64,000 bases of DNA. It comes from Paragonimus skrjabini miyazakii. Lineage: Eukaryota; Platyhelminthes; Trematoda; Plagiorchiida; Troglotrematidae. Location of the stretch: contig JTDE01000176.1 of assembly GCA_014338405.1 (NCBI GenBank), positions 80,170 through 144,169 on the forward strand, given 5' to 3'. Below, one piece after another: positions 27,355 to 38,029 of this stretch (the stretch's first letter is position 1; each line of letters opens with the position of its first letter). A program made the translations under genes and the position numbers. The notes under the pieces are model-generated. The model saw nothing but the letters and a program-made list of their open reading frames with translations, ran no database searches and had not been told where the DNA came from.

Positions 27355-29985
27355 AATGTCCGTTGTGTTTTTCTTCCCTTTCATTTCAGGCAGTGGTTGT
27401 TCAGCCTACATTGATAACTAGTCACGGTTATCTCATACGTCCTGGTTTTACGCCTCTCTTCATGGCATTCAGTGGTTGTCACGCCCTCATGGCAAACTTC
27501 CCGACCAAAACAATTTTATTAGACACACCGTGGTGACCTTCTAATTACTTACCACTTATACTTTGTACTAAGTATTAAATTGGGAGATGAAGAAACCTCC
27601 GTTCAAAGGGTTGTTGGTCTGCTCTCACTATTTTCTACTGTTCCTTCATAGGCATTTGATCCACACGCGTGTTTTGCCCACGTGTCTCGATTTAAGGTTG
27701 CGTATTGTTTGTGTATATAGTTAATTCAGTCAGTTTGTTTGCCTAAGGACTGATAACAACAGTTCCACTTGTGTAAATTCCGAAGGTTGACCTATTCTAT
27801 TGATAGTACCCTCATGTTATACACAATCTAATGCTTTGACTTTGCAGCTGATAAAAGTAAAGATGTTTACATTTCGCAAAACATCTTCACTCACCATTGC
27901 AGAACAGCGTAAAAGTAACCCGATATTTCAAAGTGCTGTTGTTGGTTGTGTTTTTTGACCTATAAGCATGAAAACTTAAGTTTGTTGTAATATTTATCTC
28001 ATTGATAGCGTTGTTAATAGAATAAACCCACGTTTTCAGTGCGTCAGTTAGCTATCTGAGGATAATCTTGCGATTTCAAATGTGCCGAAGCGTTTATTTC
28101 CTCACAGTAGAAACTATGATTATCACCAACATTCATACCGTTCATAAAGTTTAGTATATGGCAAGCGTGAGAACTAGAACAATACATTAACAAAAGCAAG
28201 AAATTACGTTCGGTACTTTCAAGTTCTAACGAATAGTTTGATCAATCTGAGACGATTTTCACGTTCTCCTAAAAGCAAATTAGTTAAGAAATTTTCTTCA
28301 AACGTTATCTTTCGCTTTACTACGGTGGCGTGATTTGCCATTTGGTTAAATTCCGCCTTTGTTTTTGGTAAAGACTTCTTGCTGCAGTTTGCCAATATGA
28401 CATTTTGACACTGTCGTGACAGACGTTTTTTTAGATAACTTGCTTTCCGAAGTACACAGAATAATAGTTTGTCTGAAATCTGGTCATCATGGCATGCAGG
28501 TTGACGAGCCCACTACTTTGTCTATCGCCTCATTTTAGCCATGTCTAGCGGAAGAAAACCGTAGTAGTTTCACTGTGACAGAAAATAGCCAATTAGATAA
28601 CAATCACACACGGTTTGTTGACTGGTATAACATTTTAAAAGTATATGAGCAGAACTGAATATTTGGGTAAACGTCTCACACGTGAAATTTTGATTCGTAC
28701 AACGATGGATAAACGGTAGTGTAGCAGTGAGAAACATAAGCTCCATTATGAATATCAAGAGGTCCGTGGTAGTGACGGATAAAGTGGGACAGTAGGAAAT
28801 GACACTTGTTTCGAGGTTGGGCTATTGTCAGCCGGTGAAAAGTTTATCAGAGTTTGTTTAGAGGGCGACTGATCCTAATAATACCTCGGCAACTCCAATA
28901 ATTTCTGTCTGTGTTAATTGTTATATCGTTGATGATAGCTTCATAATTCGTATGATGTACAGTTCTTGGCTTACTTTGTGGACAGAAACATGCTAAAACG
29001 GAGGAGGAACGCTTTGAAGGTGAACAACAAAGTCAAGAAAATACTGCATAAGAAAATGTAAGATTGTAAGCCTGAAATTTTTTCAGCAGTAGATTGTTGA
29101 GGCTAAGGTTCAGAACGGAACAACGCACTCGGTGGGGAAGCCCATAAACGAAACCCCTTACGTATCTTTTCCCAAGAATTGAAAAATATATTTGTGTTAT
29201 TTCCTAAAATCCGATCCTTCTAAATTATTGTCATTTTTTGTTGAAACCTGTGTTGTTCAATGTTACAGCAGGAGGCGGCTAATACGGCCAGAGATGTACT
29301 TTTAGATGATTCTTCCACAAAGTATCTTGACAGATTACAAATTATTTGAAGGTAAACATGCTTCTACTATATCTAGATTACTTATTACAACGATTGTTTG
29401 TACGTGTGGCAGAAAAACCGTCTCTACTGTTTGTATTGATATATAGAGTAGGTGTTCAGGAACAGACCAGCATAGGGGGTAAAAAAATTACGCAACCCTG
29501 AGGAAGGTTGTGCTTTTTTGTGAGCGGCTGCTATTTGGTTACCTACAGAATAATCTGGGCCACTTAATTCAGTCCATGAGTGCTCCCACAGTTGAGTACT
29601 AGAGAAGGACGGGCACACATCAATTATGTGTATCTGCCGAAAGTGTGGAATATTGTTTCCATCAACGTTGTTCATATCAAATCACCGTTCTGTTTTTCTA
29701 TATTTTTCTTTCGTTCCGCGCATGGTTGTTGAGGAAGTGTTTTCTTCTTGACCGTGTTTTAAACGGGAATTCGTTGAACACACAAAAGTTGCGTAGTCTT
29801 TTATTTGTGAAACCTTAATTTATATAAAAATGTTGCATAGAGTTCACTATCGTCATCATAATTCAAAGCGTGCCAGATTGGTCACGTATACACAGTGGTC
29901 ACTAATTGGATTGAAGTAATATTTCGACTACAAGGAGGCGTAATTTCAGAAAATCCCAGAGGATTGAAGCAAAATATTTCAGAAA
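27355..29985. other. No recognised gene; AT-rich intergenic DNA
   Basis: Nothing identified. The longest frame is 83 codons (29,424-29,675, minus strand) and has no known domain. Confidence 0.5.
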
Positions 29986-29987
29986 AA

Positions 29988-30080
29988 ATCCACCCCTGAA
30001 AAGTCTGGTTTCGAACCAGCGAGGGAAACGACATTCTAAAAAGCGCCAAACGCTATACCACCTGAGATGCATAGTCCCGC
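29988..30080 (-). repeat. tRNA-like sequence, probable SINE head
   Basis: On the minus strand a box A-like TGGTATAGCGTTTGG (30,060-30,046) is followed about 30 bases later by a perfect box B, GGTTCGAAACC (30,017-30,007). AGCG-TTTGG-CGCT can form a D-arm-like hairpin, and GCTGG-TTCGAAA-CCAG a T arm with a seven-base loop. The ends do not pair as a normal acceptor stem and the anticodon arm is poor, so it is not a functional tRNA. A tRNA-derived SINE head or tRNA pseudogene fits best. Internal RNA polymerase III promoter activity is possible but not shown. Confidence 0.45.
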
Positions 30081-30084
30081 TAGT

Positions 30085-33000
30085 AACTCGGATAGTTCAT
30101 ACATGGACACAGTTACTCACCCGAATTTTAGTAGTCCAGATAAGTGACCAATCTGGTAAAATGATTGAAAACTCATGTTGGAATCCGTCGCTGTTGAATG
30201 TTAAGCTTCCACTGGTAATAAACAGTATGACAGCTGTTATGCTTGGTTGTTAAGAAAACTCCAGGCTTCCGCCAAAACGGGTAGATAACCGGGTCCGAAT
30301 GTGACATTTCTGAGCGACCGGTATGACTTCGGGGCAGACGGAGTCAACCGCTTGTCTACCATTTTGTTTCTGTCGTTAGTTGGAATCAATCCCTAGCCCA
30401 GATGTTTTGCAGCTGAGTCACTTTTAGACCGCCAAACCTGCCACACAACTTTTCGGAAAACCACTGTTATCCATTCTGTGCGCAACACCAGGGAAATGTT
30501 TTGTGTACCTTCATTTGTGATTGTATGCCATGAATGATAAGACAACCAGCATACTGCTTCCGCGCACGGTTGCAAAGAAGATTATTTAGTCTATAAAGAA
30601 AAACCATCAAAAGTGAAATCAGACTGTTGGTTTCCCCGACATGCTTTGGACGAGACAACCTACTTTGCATGTATGAGTACAACCATTGCATTCCAGCGGC
30701 GTCCTAGTGTTTGGCCCCACTGTTGTCAAGCCGGTTGGACGTAGTTCACGGCTTATTTTCATCCGCTGCCTTATGGGCTGTGAACTTTTGTCCGGAATGA
30801 TTGCAGCTCGCGCTACCGCCCAATTATTCAGTCAGAATTCCTCGACAGCACCACACGTTAGTTTACTGCGTGAGCATGATGAAGTCAGATGAGTCCACTA
30901 CGACTGTACCTCTTAGGTAGAAATGATAAAATCCTCACGCGAAGAAGACAAGTACTGGGTCGGTGCTTACTTAAATAATCAACAACAGAAGTTACATATC
31001 AACCTCGAGGCGGGTTACTGAGTAACACAGTCGTAGAGTCTGTAATTTGAAAAGCATCAGAGGATTTGAGTGTTGGGTATTCACGCAATAGAAGCTGTCA
31101 TATAACTGGAAAGGGCTAGTCATAGATAAATTATCAACTGAGGAACTTATTCAAGTAAATGCTGAAACATCAAACGTCTATCTATCAGATGGATAAATAC
31201 TGTGTCACGATCAACTAGTGCCTCTAAAAGTATTTAGAAGATAACATTCAGCTTCTGCTGTGAGGTGATATTACAAAAGCCACATTCCAATGGCACAAAA
31301 GTATGAAAATCGTTGTTTCGATAGTTTACCTACATATGACATTTTGCACAACTGTTTCTCCAATATGACGACCTGCTGTCCAACCGGTTTTACAAAGAAA
31401 GCATTTGATTTGAAGTAAATTCAATCCACGTCGGCTGAATTCCATTCAGAGCTAACTTAACCCCGGATTCATCGATTAAGCATACAACTTACTACCGAAA
31501 ACATCAAGGCCACAATTTGAAAGAACATATTGTACGTCGGACTGGTATTTTCAAACACTAGGCCGAAGTTTGATTGCTGTTATCTTAAATTACGGTTATC
31601 ACAAAATTGCACTGTTTCCGCCACTGAATTAAATTGGAATACACATTTATGTTGGAGTTCAACAAGACAGGAAAAGCCATTGATGCGTATTGTGAGATTA
31701 TTCCAATATAGTTGTCCTTTGACCAGATCCTACGTATCTTTCGGCGCCTAATTTGAAAAATTACTACTCAGATGTATATTGGTGTGTCTCAATTTGTTCT
31801 GTCGTATCGTAAACTGCAGTTTATATTATTAAAATGTTGAGGATTAGCTGCTAGATAACTTAAGATAATAAGATGAAATCGGCGTTTGAATTCACACAAA
31901 GCATCGTACATAGACTAACATTACGAGCGTTTACTGTTATGTCCCTTGAATTATAATTTGTAAAAGTGAAAGAAAATAAACGATTTCCTGAACTACAACA
32001 GTATTTGCCATTATGTGAGATATTACAAGTAAAGCAATCCACGGACAATATCTAGTCTCAAACAATAACATAGTGAAAACTTGTGGAACTAACGTTCCTG
32101 GTAATTCCTACTCTCACTGACGGTAGAGGTTCGCACTTGATTCACAAAGGCTATGAATGATTTTGTTTTAAACATGGGGTTGATATCGTAAAACCTTACA
32201 CCATCCATAAAACTTTGTTAAAGCGACAAACGTTACACGGAGTTATCAACACACCAAGTTATGATAGAAAAGTAGAATCCCTAATATAGATGCAAATAAA
32301 GAATGTGAAGCGTGGCCATGTTGGCATCGTTTTATGCATTGAAGTCCAGAAAGTTTCATGCTTCACAATCTGAGGCATCGCTAATATCAATGTTCCTCCG
32401 GCTTCATTAATCACATTAATGTATTTAATTTCTTGGAATAGAAATTATTGAACACAATTGGATGCAACCTAGAACCACTGAAAAATCAATTTGGTAGCCG
32501 ACCCAGTTTTAAAGAAAGGCTCTTCTACTGAGAGATATTTTCTGAGAACAAGCAGTTATAATATGTATAGAGTTCCGAAACTTTTACACGTTGACAATCT
32601 GTCGTATAATTCATCATTCAGAAATACAAACTGTCGTTATTTCAATTGCAGCAAATCAGCATACAGAAATAAACACGAATACAAACTGTTAAAAGTGTAT
32701 TCTCAAGCTCTGCCTGTTCTACTACCCCGAACATCACTCATGAAATCTAAGACATGATATGAGACGCTTAACTCGACGGCCACGTTAGCTTAGTAATGGA
32801 ATGTGAGCAATTTCGTCTACCCCAACAGTGTATTTCACTAAACCGTCGTGTGTTTGTAAATAAACGCATGTATATATATATATATGCTTCTTCGTCTGCA
32901 CTACAATCTCTTAGTGTAGATGTTCACAATAATGTATTTTGCATAGGTCATTTATACTTCCAATGTGTTTAGATCAATACCTCCGAACTTCTTCCAGATT

Positions 33001-35230
33001 ATTTCACTTAGCCAGCTTCCAGAACAATTAGTTGAAGTGTTGTGATAAAAAGATCAACGGCATTATCTCCGGAGCTGGGCACGCAACTGTTGAACGGCTT
33101 CCGTTGTTTTCACGTTCGGCTCTTTATGCGTGACCTTCTGTAAACAGCTTAAGTTTGTAACTTTTAGTAAATAAGCAACGCTTCAAGCGTTCAAGTAGTC
33201 GAAAATGTCAGGTTTTATTGAATATTCTGATAGCGTATTTGATGTTTCCAAACAGGTTGAATAGAAACCAGTTAAAGGATCACAACTCTTGCAACGAATG
33301 AGGTTGATTGACTCAACAACAGCGGGATAACCATGAACCAATATACTCCGTAAGGTTGTTTGAAACACCAAAGATTAAAAAGAAGATGGATCACAGTGAC
33401 CTGTTTTGTCACAGTCAACATCACCTCACCATAGGTCCGCGAAGTAGCGGGAACCCGTAAATCAGTCGGTAAATAAGAATGCGTTAGACAGCAGTTTTGT
33501 TCAGCTAAATTTTTTAACACCATCAGTCTGTAAGAGAACACCCAAATCATTGTGATGGTTGGGCATTCACTGCATTGCTTATTTTGTTGAAACTCTACTT
33601 TATTTGACAAGCATTGTCAAGGTATGATGAAGCATGCCACTTCAAACCGTTGTTCATTAAAGTCAGAACGATTTACACTCAAGAACAATATAGGATAAAC
33701 AGCGGCAAATTAATTAAGTCTTCTTGGATGACTAATACCCCTTGACATTCGCACCTAAGTTTTCCAAGAAACAGTAATACAACGAAATAGTGAGTTTTGC
33801 ATTAAGGTTGAAAGCGGTTTTACAACAATCATACACAATGAACAATGACAGTAACAGATTAAAGTGATAGATAAAAAAGCATTACTGTTTACTTACGAGG
33901 CTGCAGACTTAATAACTTCGGCTTTAGAACCCCACTTACTATTTTAATGAGATTGTACATAAATTACTGATTTTTACATAGTTGTTAAGTCAACAATGTT
34001 AGTAAGTTAGAGTGACAGCTAGGGTTTCGGATTTCTGAACGCAGTCCAGCTATCAGTGCATAAGCTCAAGCCGACAGGTATACATGCACATTGTAACCAA
34101 TGCATATAACTAATATAAGTGATCGTTAGTTATCTCCCGGCAAGCCATCACCAGGTAGAGTCCACAAAGGTTTTCACAATCGGTTCTATGCTGTGTTATT
34201 CTCATATGGTGAGACGGTTGACAAGCGACAAGATGAGTACACATGTATACGGAGGGACCTGGTTGTTAGCTTCACTTTGTCATGGGAAAAATGACAAAGA
34301 CCGATTATTGACTAACATTGTACTAGGCTTTTCCTTATCGTTAGGTGATCATTTCGTCAACTTCTAACCTTTTGGATCTTCCTATTGCGAAATGTGCACT
34401 TGATAACACGGAGAGAAATTCTCCAAGCCATAAATCATGTGCATTCGCCTTCTTGCGTAATCTAATAAAATCCGTTACAGGAAATAGTCACTTCATATTT
34501 ACTGATTGTCAAAGCTTTGCCCATTTGACCATGCACAGTGAGATCCGACTTTTTATACACTGTATACATTGTGAACAGTTTTATGCTCACATAAAAAGTA
34601 ACTTATATTGACATGGACTTTATGCTAAAGAACTGCAAGTCCAATTACATCTGAGCGATCACAGATTTGACAATACGATTACTGGGCACAGCTTGCCCAT
34701 AGTATCGATAAACTTGGCCCTGAATCTAGTGTGAAGTATCGTTTATAGGCTTGGCATTTCTTACATAGTTCAAAAGAACAGGCTGTCAATCCTCCGTCAA
34801 GAATCACACCAGTTAACAACTTCTGATGAAAAATAAAAATTGATCCAGTTCAGAATAGTTGAGTGATGTAACTAATAAACAAACCGTTTTAAGTCATTGT
34901 GAAGGTTTTCCATTATTGTACTGCCTAACAAACCTATGTGTTTAATTCGTGTCGGATGACTGCATTATTAATTCCTATAAAATAATCCACTGTGCCAAAT
35001 GTTTTTATGCATTACGCTAGAAACCAAACTTTGTAGACTAAGAGTGTTTATGGTAGTAGCCTGCTTCAAAAATCAAAGGGAAACTAATACTAGTATACTT
35101 GACAGGAGCGTAGGTAAATTGACCATACACAAACGCGAATACAATAACTACAGACAGTTGTGAGTGACGTTCAGTTTGCATCACTTACGGTTTTCAGCTG
35201 TGTTCGTTTCTTAAGAGCTGATCAATAGAG
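30085..35230. other. No recognised gene; contains a short TA microsatellite
   Basis: No recognisable gene. Open frames reach 112 codons (33,272-33,610, minus strand) without a known domain. A short TA dinucleotide run lies at 32,871-32,885. Confidence 0.5.
32871..32885. repeat. (TA)n microsatellite, about 7.5 units
   Basis: A perfect alternating TA run of 15 bases read directly from the sequence. It is short and ordinary for AT-rich DNA. Confidence 0.9.
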
Positions 35231-35234
35231 TAGG

Positions 35235-35255
35235 TGTTCAGTGGTGCGCTGAACA
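35235..35255. repeat. Perfect 7-bp-stem hairpin
   Basis: TGTTCAG, a 7-base loop (TGGTGCG), then CTGAACA. It lies about 90 bp outside the inverted PLE arm that ends at 35,345. A second short partner, GGTGTTC/GAACACC (35,233-35,239 and 35,260-35,266), can pair instead. Its relation to the element is unknown; such hairpins also occur by chance. Confidence 0.5.
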
Positions 35256-35344
35256 AAAGAACACCCTTGCGAGGTGTTAAATTACACAAGAAACAGTAAT
35301 CCAGTGTTAAGTCACAATGTTATTTTGAAAAGTGAATGACAATA

Positions 35345-35780
35345 TAACAAAACAGTTACAAGATGAACACTGGTATTGGGTCGACAGTACCAAATAACCA
35401 ATAACACAGAAAACTTCAACTTAAATGTCTACAGTACTTGGGGGCTATGAACAAAGAAATCAAGAATAAGACAAACGTCCAACCGTGTGATCTGAATGAC
35501 ATTCACTGCAATTTAGGACCATGGCAACCTCAGGTTGACAAATAATTGTTTTTGTACACACAACACAGGTTTGAACCGGTTTATCGCGACTGCTTCAGCA
35601 TACAATGATGGTGAAGGCTGAGATCAGGTCCACGTTGTGACCAGTTGACAGGACGTATCGTGTGATCGACGAAACCTCTAAATGCGAGTTGGTGATACAT
35701 CGGACATTAGTATTGCTTGGAATGAGGTTGCTCATTCGGAGTAGCCTGAGAAACTTGTGTGGATACCGATTATCACTCAT
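35345..35780 (-). pseudogene. Inverted copy of a PLE 3' end (C-terminal codons and 3' UTR)
   Basis: Read on the minus strand, 35,674 to about 35,345 matches plus-strand 37,643 to about 37,990 at roughly 93% identity without gaps over most of its length. The coding part includes LSTGHNVDLISAFTIIVC (stop at 35,597-35,595) and, one frame over, EAVAINRFKPVLCVQKQLF then VNLRLPWS, with stop at 35,515-35,513. The latter is the usual PLE C-terminus. The open frame extends back to 35,780, but there similarity to the other copy is weak. Beyond 35,345 the match stops. The inward-facing arrangement with the main PLE forms a long inverted repeat with a spacer of about 1.97 kb. Confidence 0.85.
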
Positions 35781-36017
35781 ACACTTGCAAAATTCACCGA
35801 CTTAAAACCACCTCGTTTTTAGAGGCATCGCAAACACGTCTGACACAATTACTTGAAACCCACCATCGCCTACAATTTGTCGTTGATAGGTTATCACTGT
35901 GCTGTCGGATCATTCTTGTCAATTTTTGTAAGACTGTGATGGATCGAACGTTTCGAGCGAATGCCAACCAAACCAGAATCTGAACCTATTAATGTGGACC
36001 CCGGCAAGTACGTTCAG
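35759..36017 (+). pseudogene. Possible N-terminal part of the main PLE frame
   Basis: A plus-strand frame (35,759-35,983) contains SFLEASQTRLTQLLETHHRL and QFVVDRLSL, which loosely resembles the helical N-terminal region before the RT in flatworm PLEs. It directly precedes recognisable PLE sequence at 36,018. The resemblance is weak, and this stretch overlaps the outer part of the inverted 3' copy, so part of it may be a shadow of the opposite strand. Confidence 0.3.
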
Positions 36018-37805
36018 AACATTTCATCTGTACCACTCAGTGTTCTACAGTAGGAAGCACTATCGCTAGGCTTGGATTATAGGATACTTATACGCAGACC
36101 TAACGGAATATTTGTAGAAGCACAATTTGAGAACCCGATAAATTTAACTGGTTCAAAAATAAGCTCACTGATGTTGCTTATGAGTGTTTGCATACTCGTG
36201 TGAACGACAACTGTCCGATAACAGCTGGGTAAATTCGGGCTTTGCAGAAACTCAATTCAAAAAGGTTGTAATCCTCAAGCCAGACAAAAGCTCCGGAGCA
36301 GTAGTAATGGATAAGGCGAGCTACGTGGAAAAATGTTATCAATCCTGAGTGGTAGACAAAAATTGCAACTCCCAGACAAAGAATAAAACATGTTCCTGAT
36401 AGAAAAGAAAATCGGCCATCAGTTAGAAGTAGCTCTTAAACATGGCTGGATAGATGGATAAACATAAAAGTACCTAAAGCCCGGCGGTTGCTTGTTGCCT
36501 CAACTCTACGGTTTTTTCAAGAACCACAAGCCGGGTATGCCACTTCGACCTATACTAATCATGTCTAATTCACCTCAGCATAAACTGGCTAGATGGTTGG
36601 TCGAGATTTTGACGCCCGCCATGCAGGAGTTTGACAACTATAGTATCAAAGACCCACTGGAACTCGCGGATGAGTTGGATCGAATCAATATCAAAAATTA
36701 ACATATGTGCTCTATAGCCATTCAGTCTCTACCAAGGTCCCCATGAGAGAAACTGTTGACTTTGTGTGTGAATGGATTGTTGCTGAAAATATCTCCAAAC
36801 CCATCCCAAATGATTATCTGAAAACACTACTTCTATTGTGTACAGAAAATGTCAGTTTCAATTTTAAAACACAGCGTACAGATCAATCGGCGGAGTAGCG
36901 ATGAGGAGTCCATTTGGCCCACTCCTCGCTAACTTTGTCATGATCAAAGAGCAACTAAGTGATATCACCTCACAGCTATCATACTACAGACGCTATGTAG
37001 ATGATGTCCTGGTCATTGCCAAAAGTCAAGAGCTATCTGAACAATTTGTCTTGCGGCTTGACGGCGTTCATCCCAACCTCAAGCTGACGTGTGAACCAGA
37101 GGCTGATAACAGTCGGCCTTAGTTGGACATACTTATCACAAGAAGGGCCGACGGGTCAACAACGTGTGGCATTTACAGGTCTGGTCAGTATAAGCATTTC
37201 TCTATTTTCAACCCGGTGAAATATAAGCGTGGTGTAGCGAGAACTCTGTTCACCAGAGCACGCCGCGTTTGCACCTACGATTGTGTTGAGCAAGAGCTAG
37301 AAATGCTTAAAACGACTCTGTAGGGTAATGGGTACCCCAGAAGCTTTATTCAGCGTCACAGTAACTTAACGAATTGTCTCTTCGTTGAAACGTACTTACA
37401 ACGCAGTCGAATTGAGGGTCCTCAAACAGACTGGCAGGTTACCTGTGCCTACCATCAAAAAAGATCAACTTATTGGCGCCAAGTCACACTGTGTTTACCA
37501 ATTCTCATATAACTGCGGGGAAAGTTACATAGAAAAAACCGATAGATCATTGATCTTAGGAATGAAGGAACATGTACCTGTGTAGGTTCACAAACAAGTC
37601 TCAAAACCAGATATCGTAATCACAGAGGATCGTAAGCCCCCAGCTTCGTCGATCAGACGAAACGCCCTGTCAACTGGCCACAACGTGGACCTGATCCCAG
37701 CCTTCACCATCATTGTATGCTGAAGCCGTCACGATAAACCGGTTCAAACCTGTGTTGTGTGTACAAAAACAATTATTCGTCAGCCTGAGGTTGCCATGGT
37801 CATAA
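36018..37805 (+). pseudogene. Penelope-like element RT plus GIY-YIG endonuclease (copy A), heavily broken
   Basis: PLE blocks appear in order across several frames: NISSVPLSVLQ-stop-EALSLGLD (36,018); VVILKPDKSSGAVVMDKASY (36,265); LYGFFKNHKPGMPLRPIL and SPQHKLARWL (36,500-36,605); VPMRETVDFVCEWI; SPFGPLLANFVM; YYRRYVDDVLVIA with motif C Asp-Asp at 37,000-37,005; LDILITRRADGS; KYKRGVARTLFTRARRVCT; NGYPRSFIQ; then the endonuclease VYQFSYNCGESYIEKTDRSL...EH (37,490-37,575); and a C-terminus RFKPVLCVQKQLF ending with TAA at 37,803-37,805. Defects include several stops (for example 37,120-37,122 and 37,321-37,323), multiple frameshifts, loss of about five residues from the YRKPTW.GQ box, Ala for the motif A Asp (36,717-36,719) and Glu for Gly in YIG (37,532-37,534). 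It is therefore inactive. Confidence 0.92.
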
Positions 37806-38026
37806 ATTGCAGTGAATGTCATTCAGATCATATTGTTGGACGTTTGTCTTATTCTTGATTTCTTTGTTCATAGCCCTCAAGTACTGTAGACGTTTAAGTT
37901 GAAGTTTCCCGTGTAACTGGTTATTTGGTACTGTCGAGCCAATACGAAACGCTAGCATCTACTAGTATTCGTCTTCTAACTGTTTTGTTCAAACTGATGA
38001 TGGGATATAACTATTTCAAAAGATAT
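37643..38026 (+). repeat. PLE 3' end, plus-strand arm of the inverted repeat, with family B tail
   Basis: This covers the last PLE codons, the 3' UTR and the family B segment (ATACGAAACGCTAGCATC to TATTTCAAA). The first 290 or so bases pair with the minus-strand arm at 35,345-35,674. The inverted arm lacks about 16 bases (GAAACGCTAGCATCTA) and then matches again through TAACTGTTTTGTT. The family B peptide here is IRLLTVLFKLMMGYNYFK (37,967-38,020). Such repeated ends fit the pseudo-LTR behaviour known for PLEs. Confidence 0.8.
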
Positions 38027-38029
38027 AAC

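Noticed and set aside
29445..35241. Identical 15-mer AGAGTAGGTGTTCAG at 29,445 and 35,227
   Set aside because: A few 15-base matches are expected by chance in 64 kb, and the flanks do not match.
35345..38026. Hammerhead ribozyme in the PLE ends
   Set aside because: PLE pseudo-LTRs often carry hammerhead motifs, so I looked for the CTGATGA...GAAA core on both strands. CTGATGA occurs in several places in the window, but none has the stem and GAAA in position.
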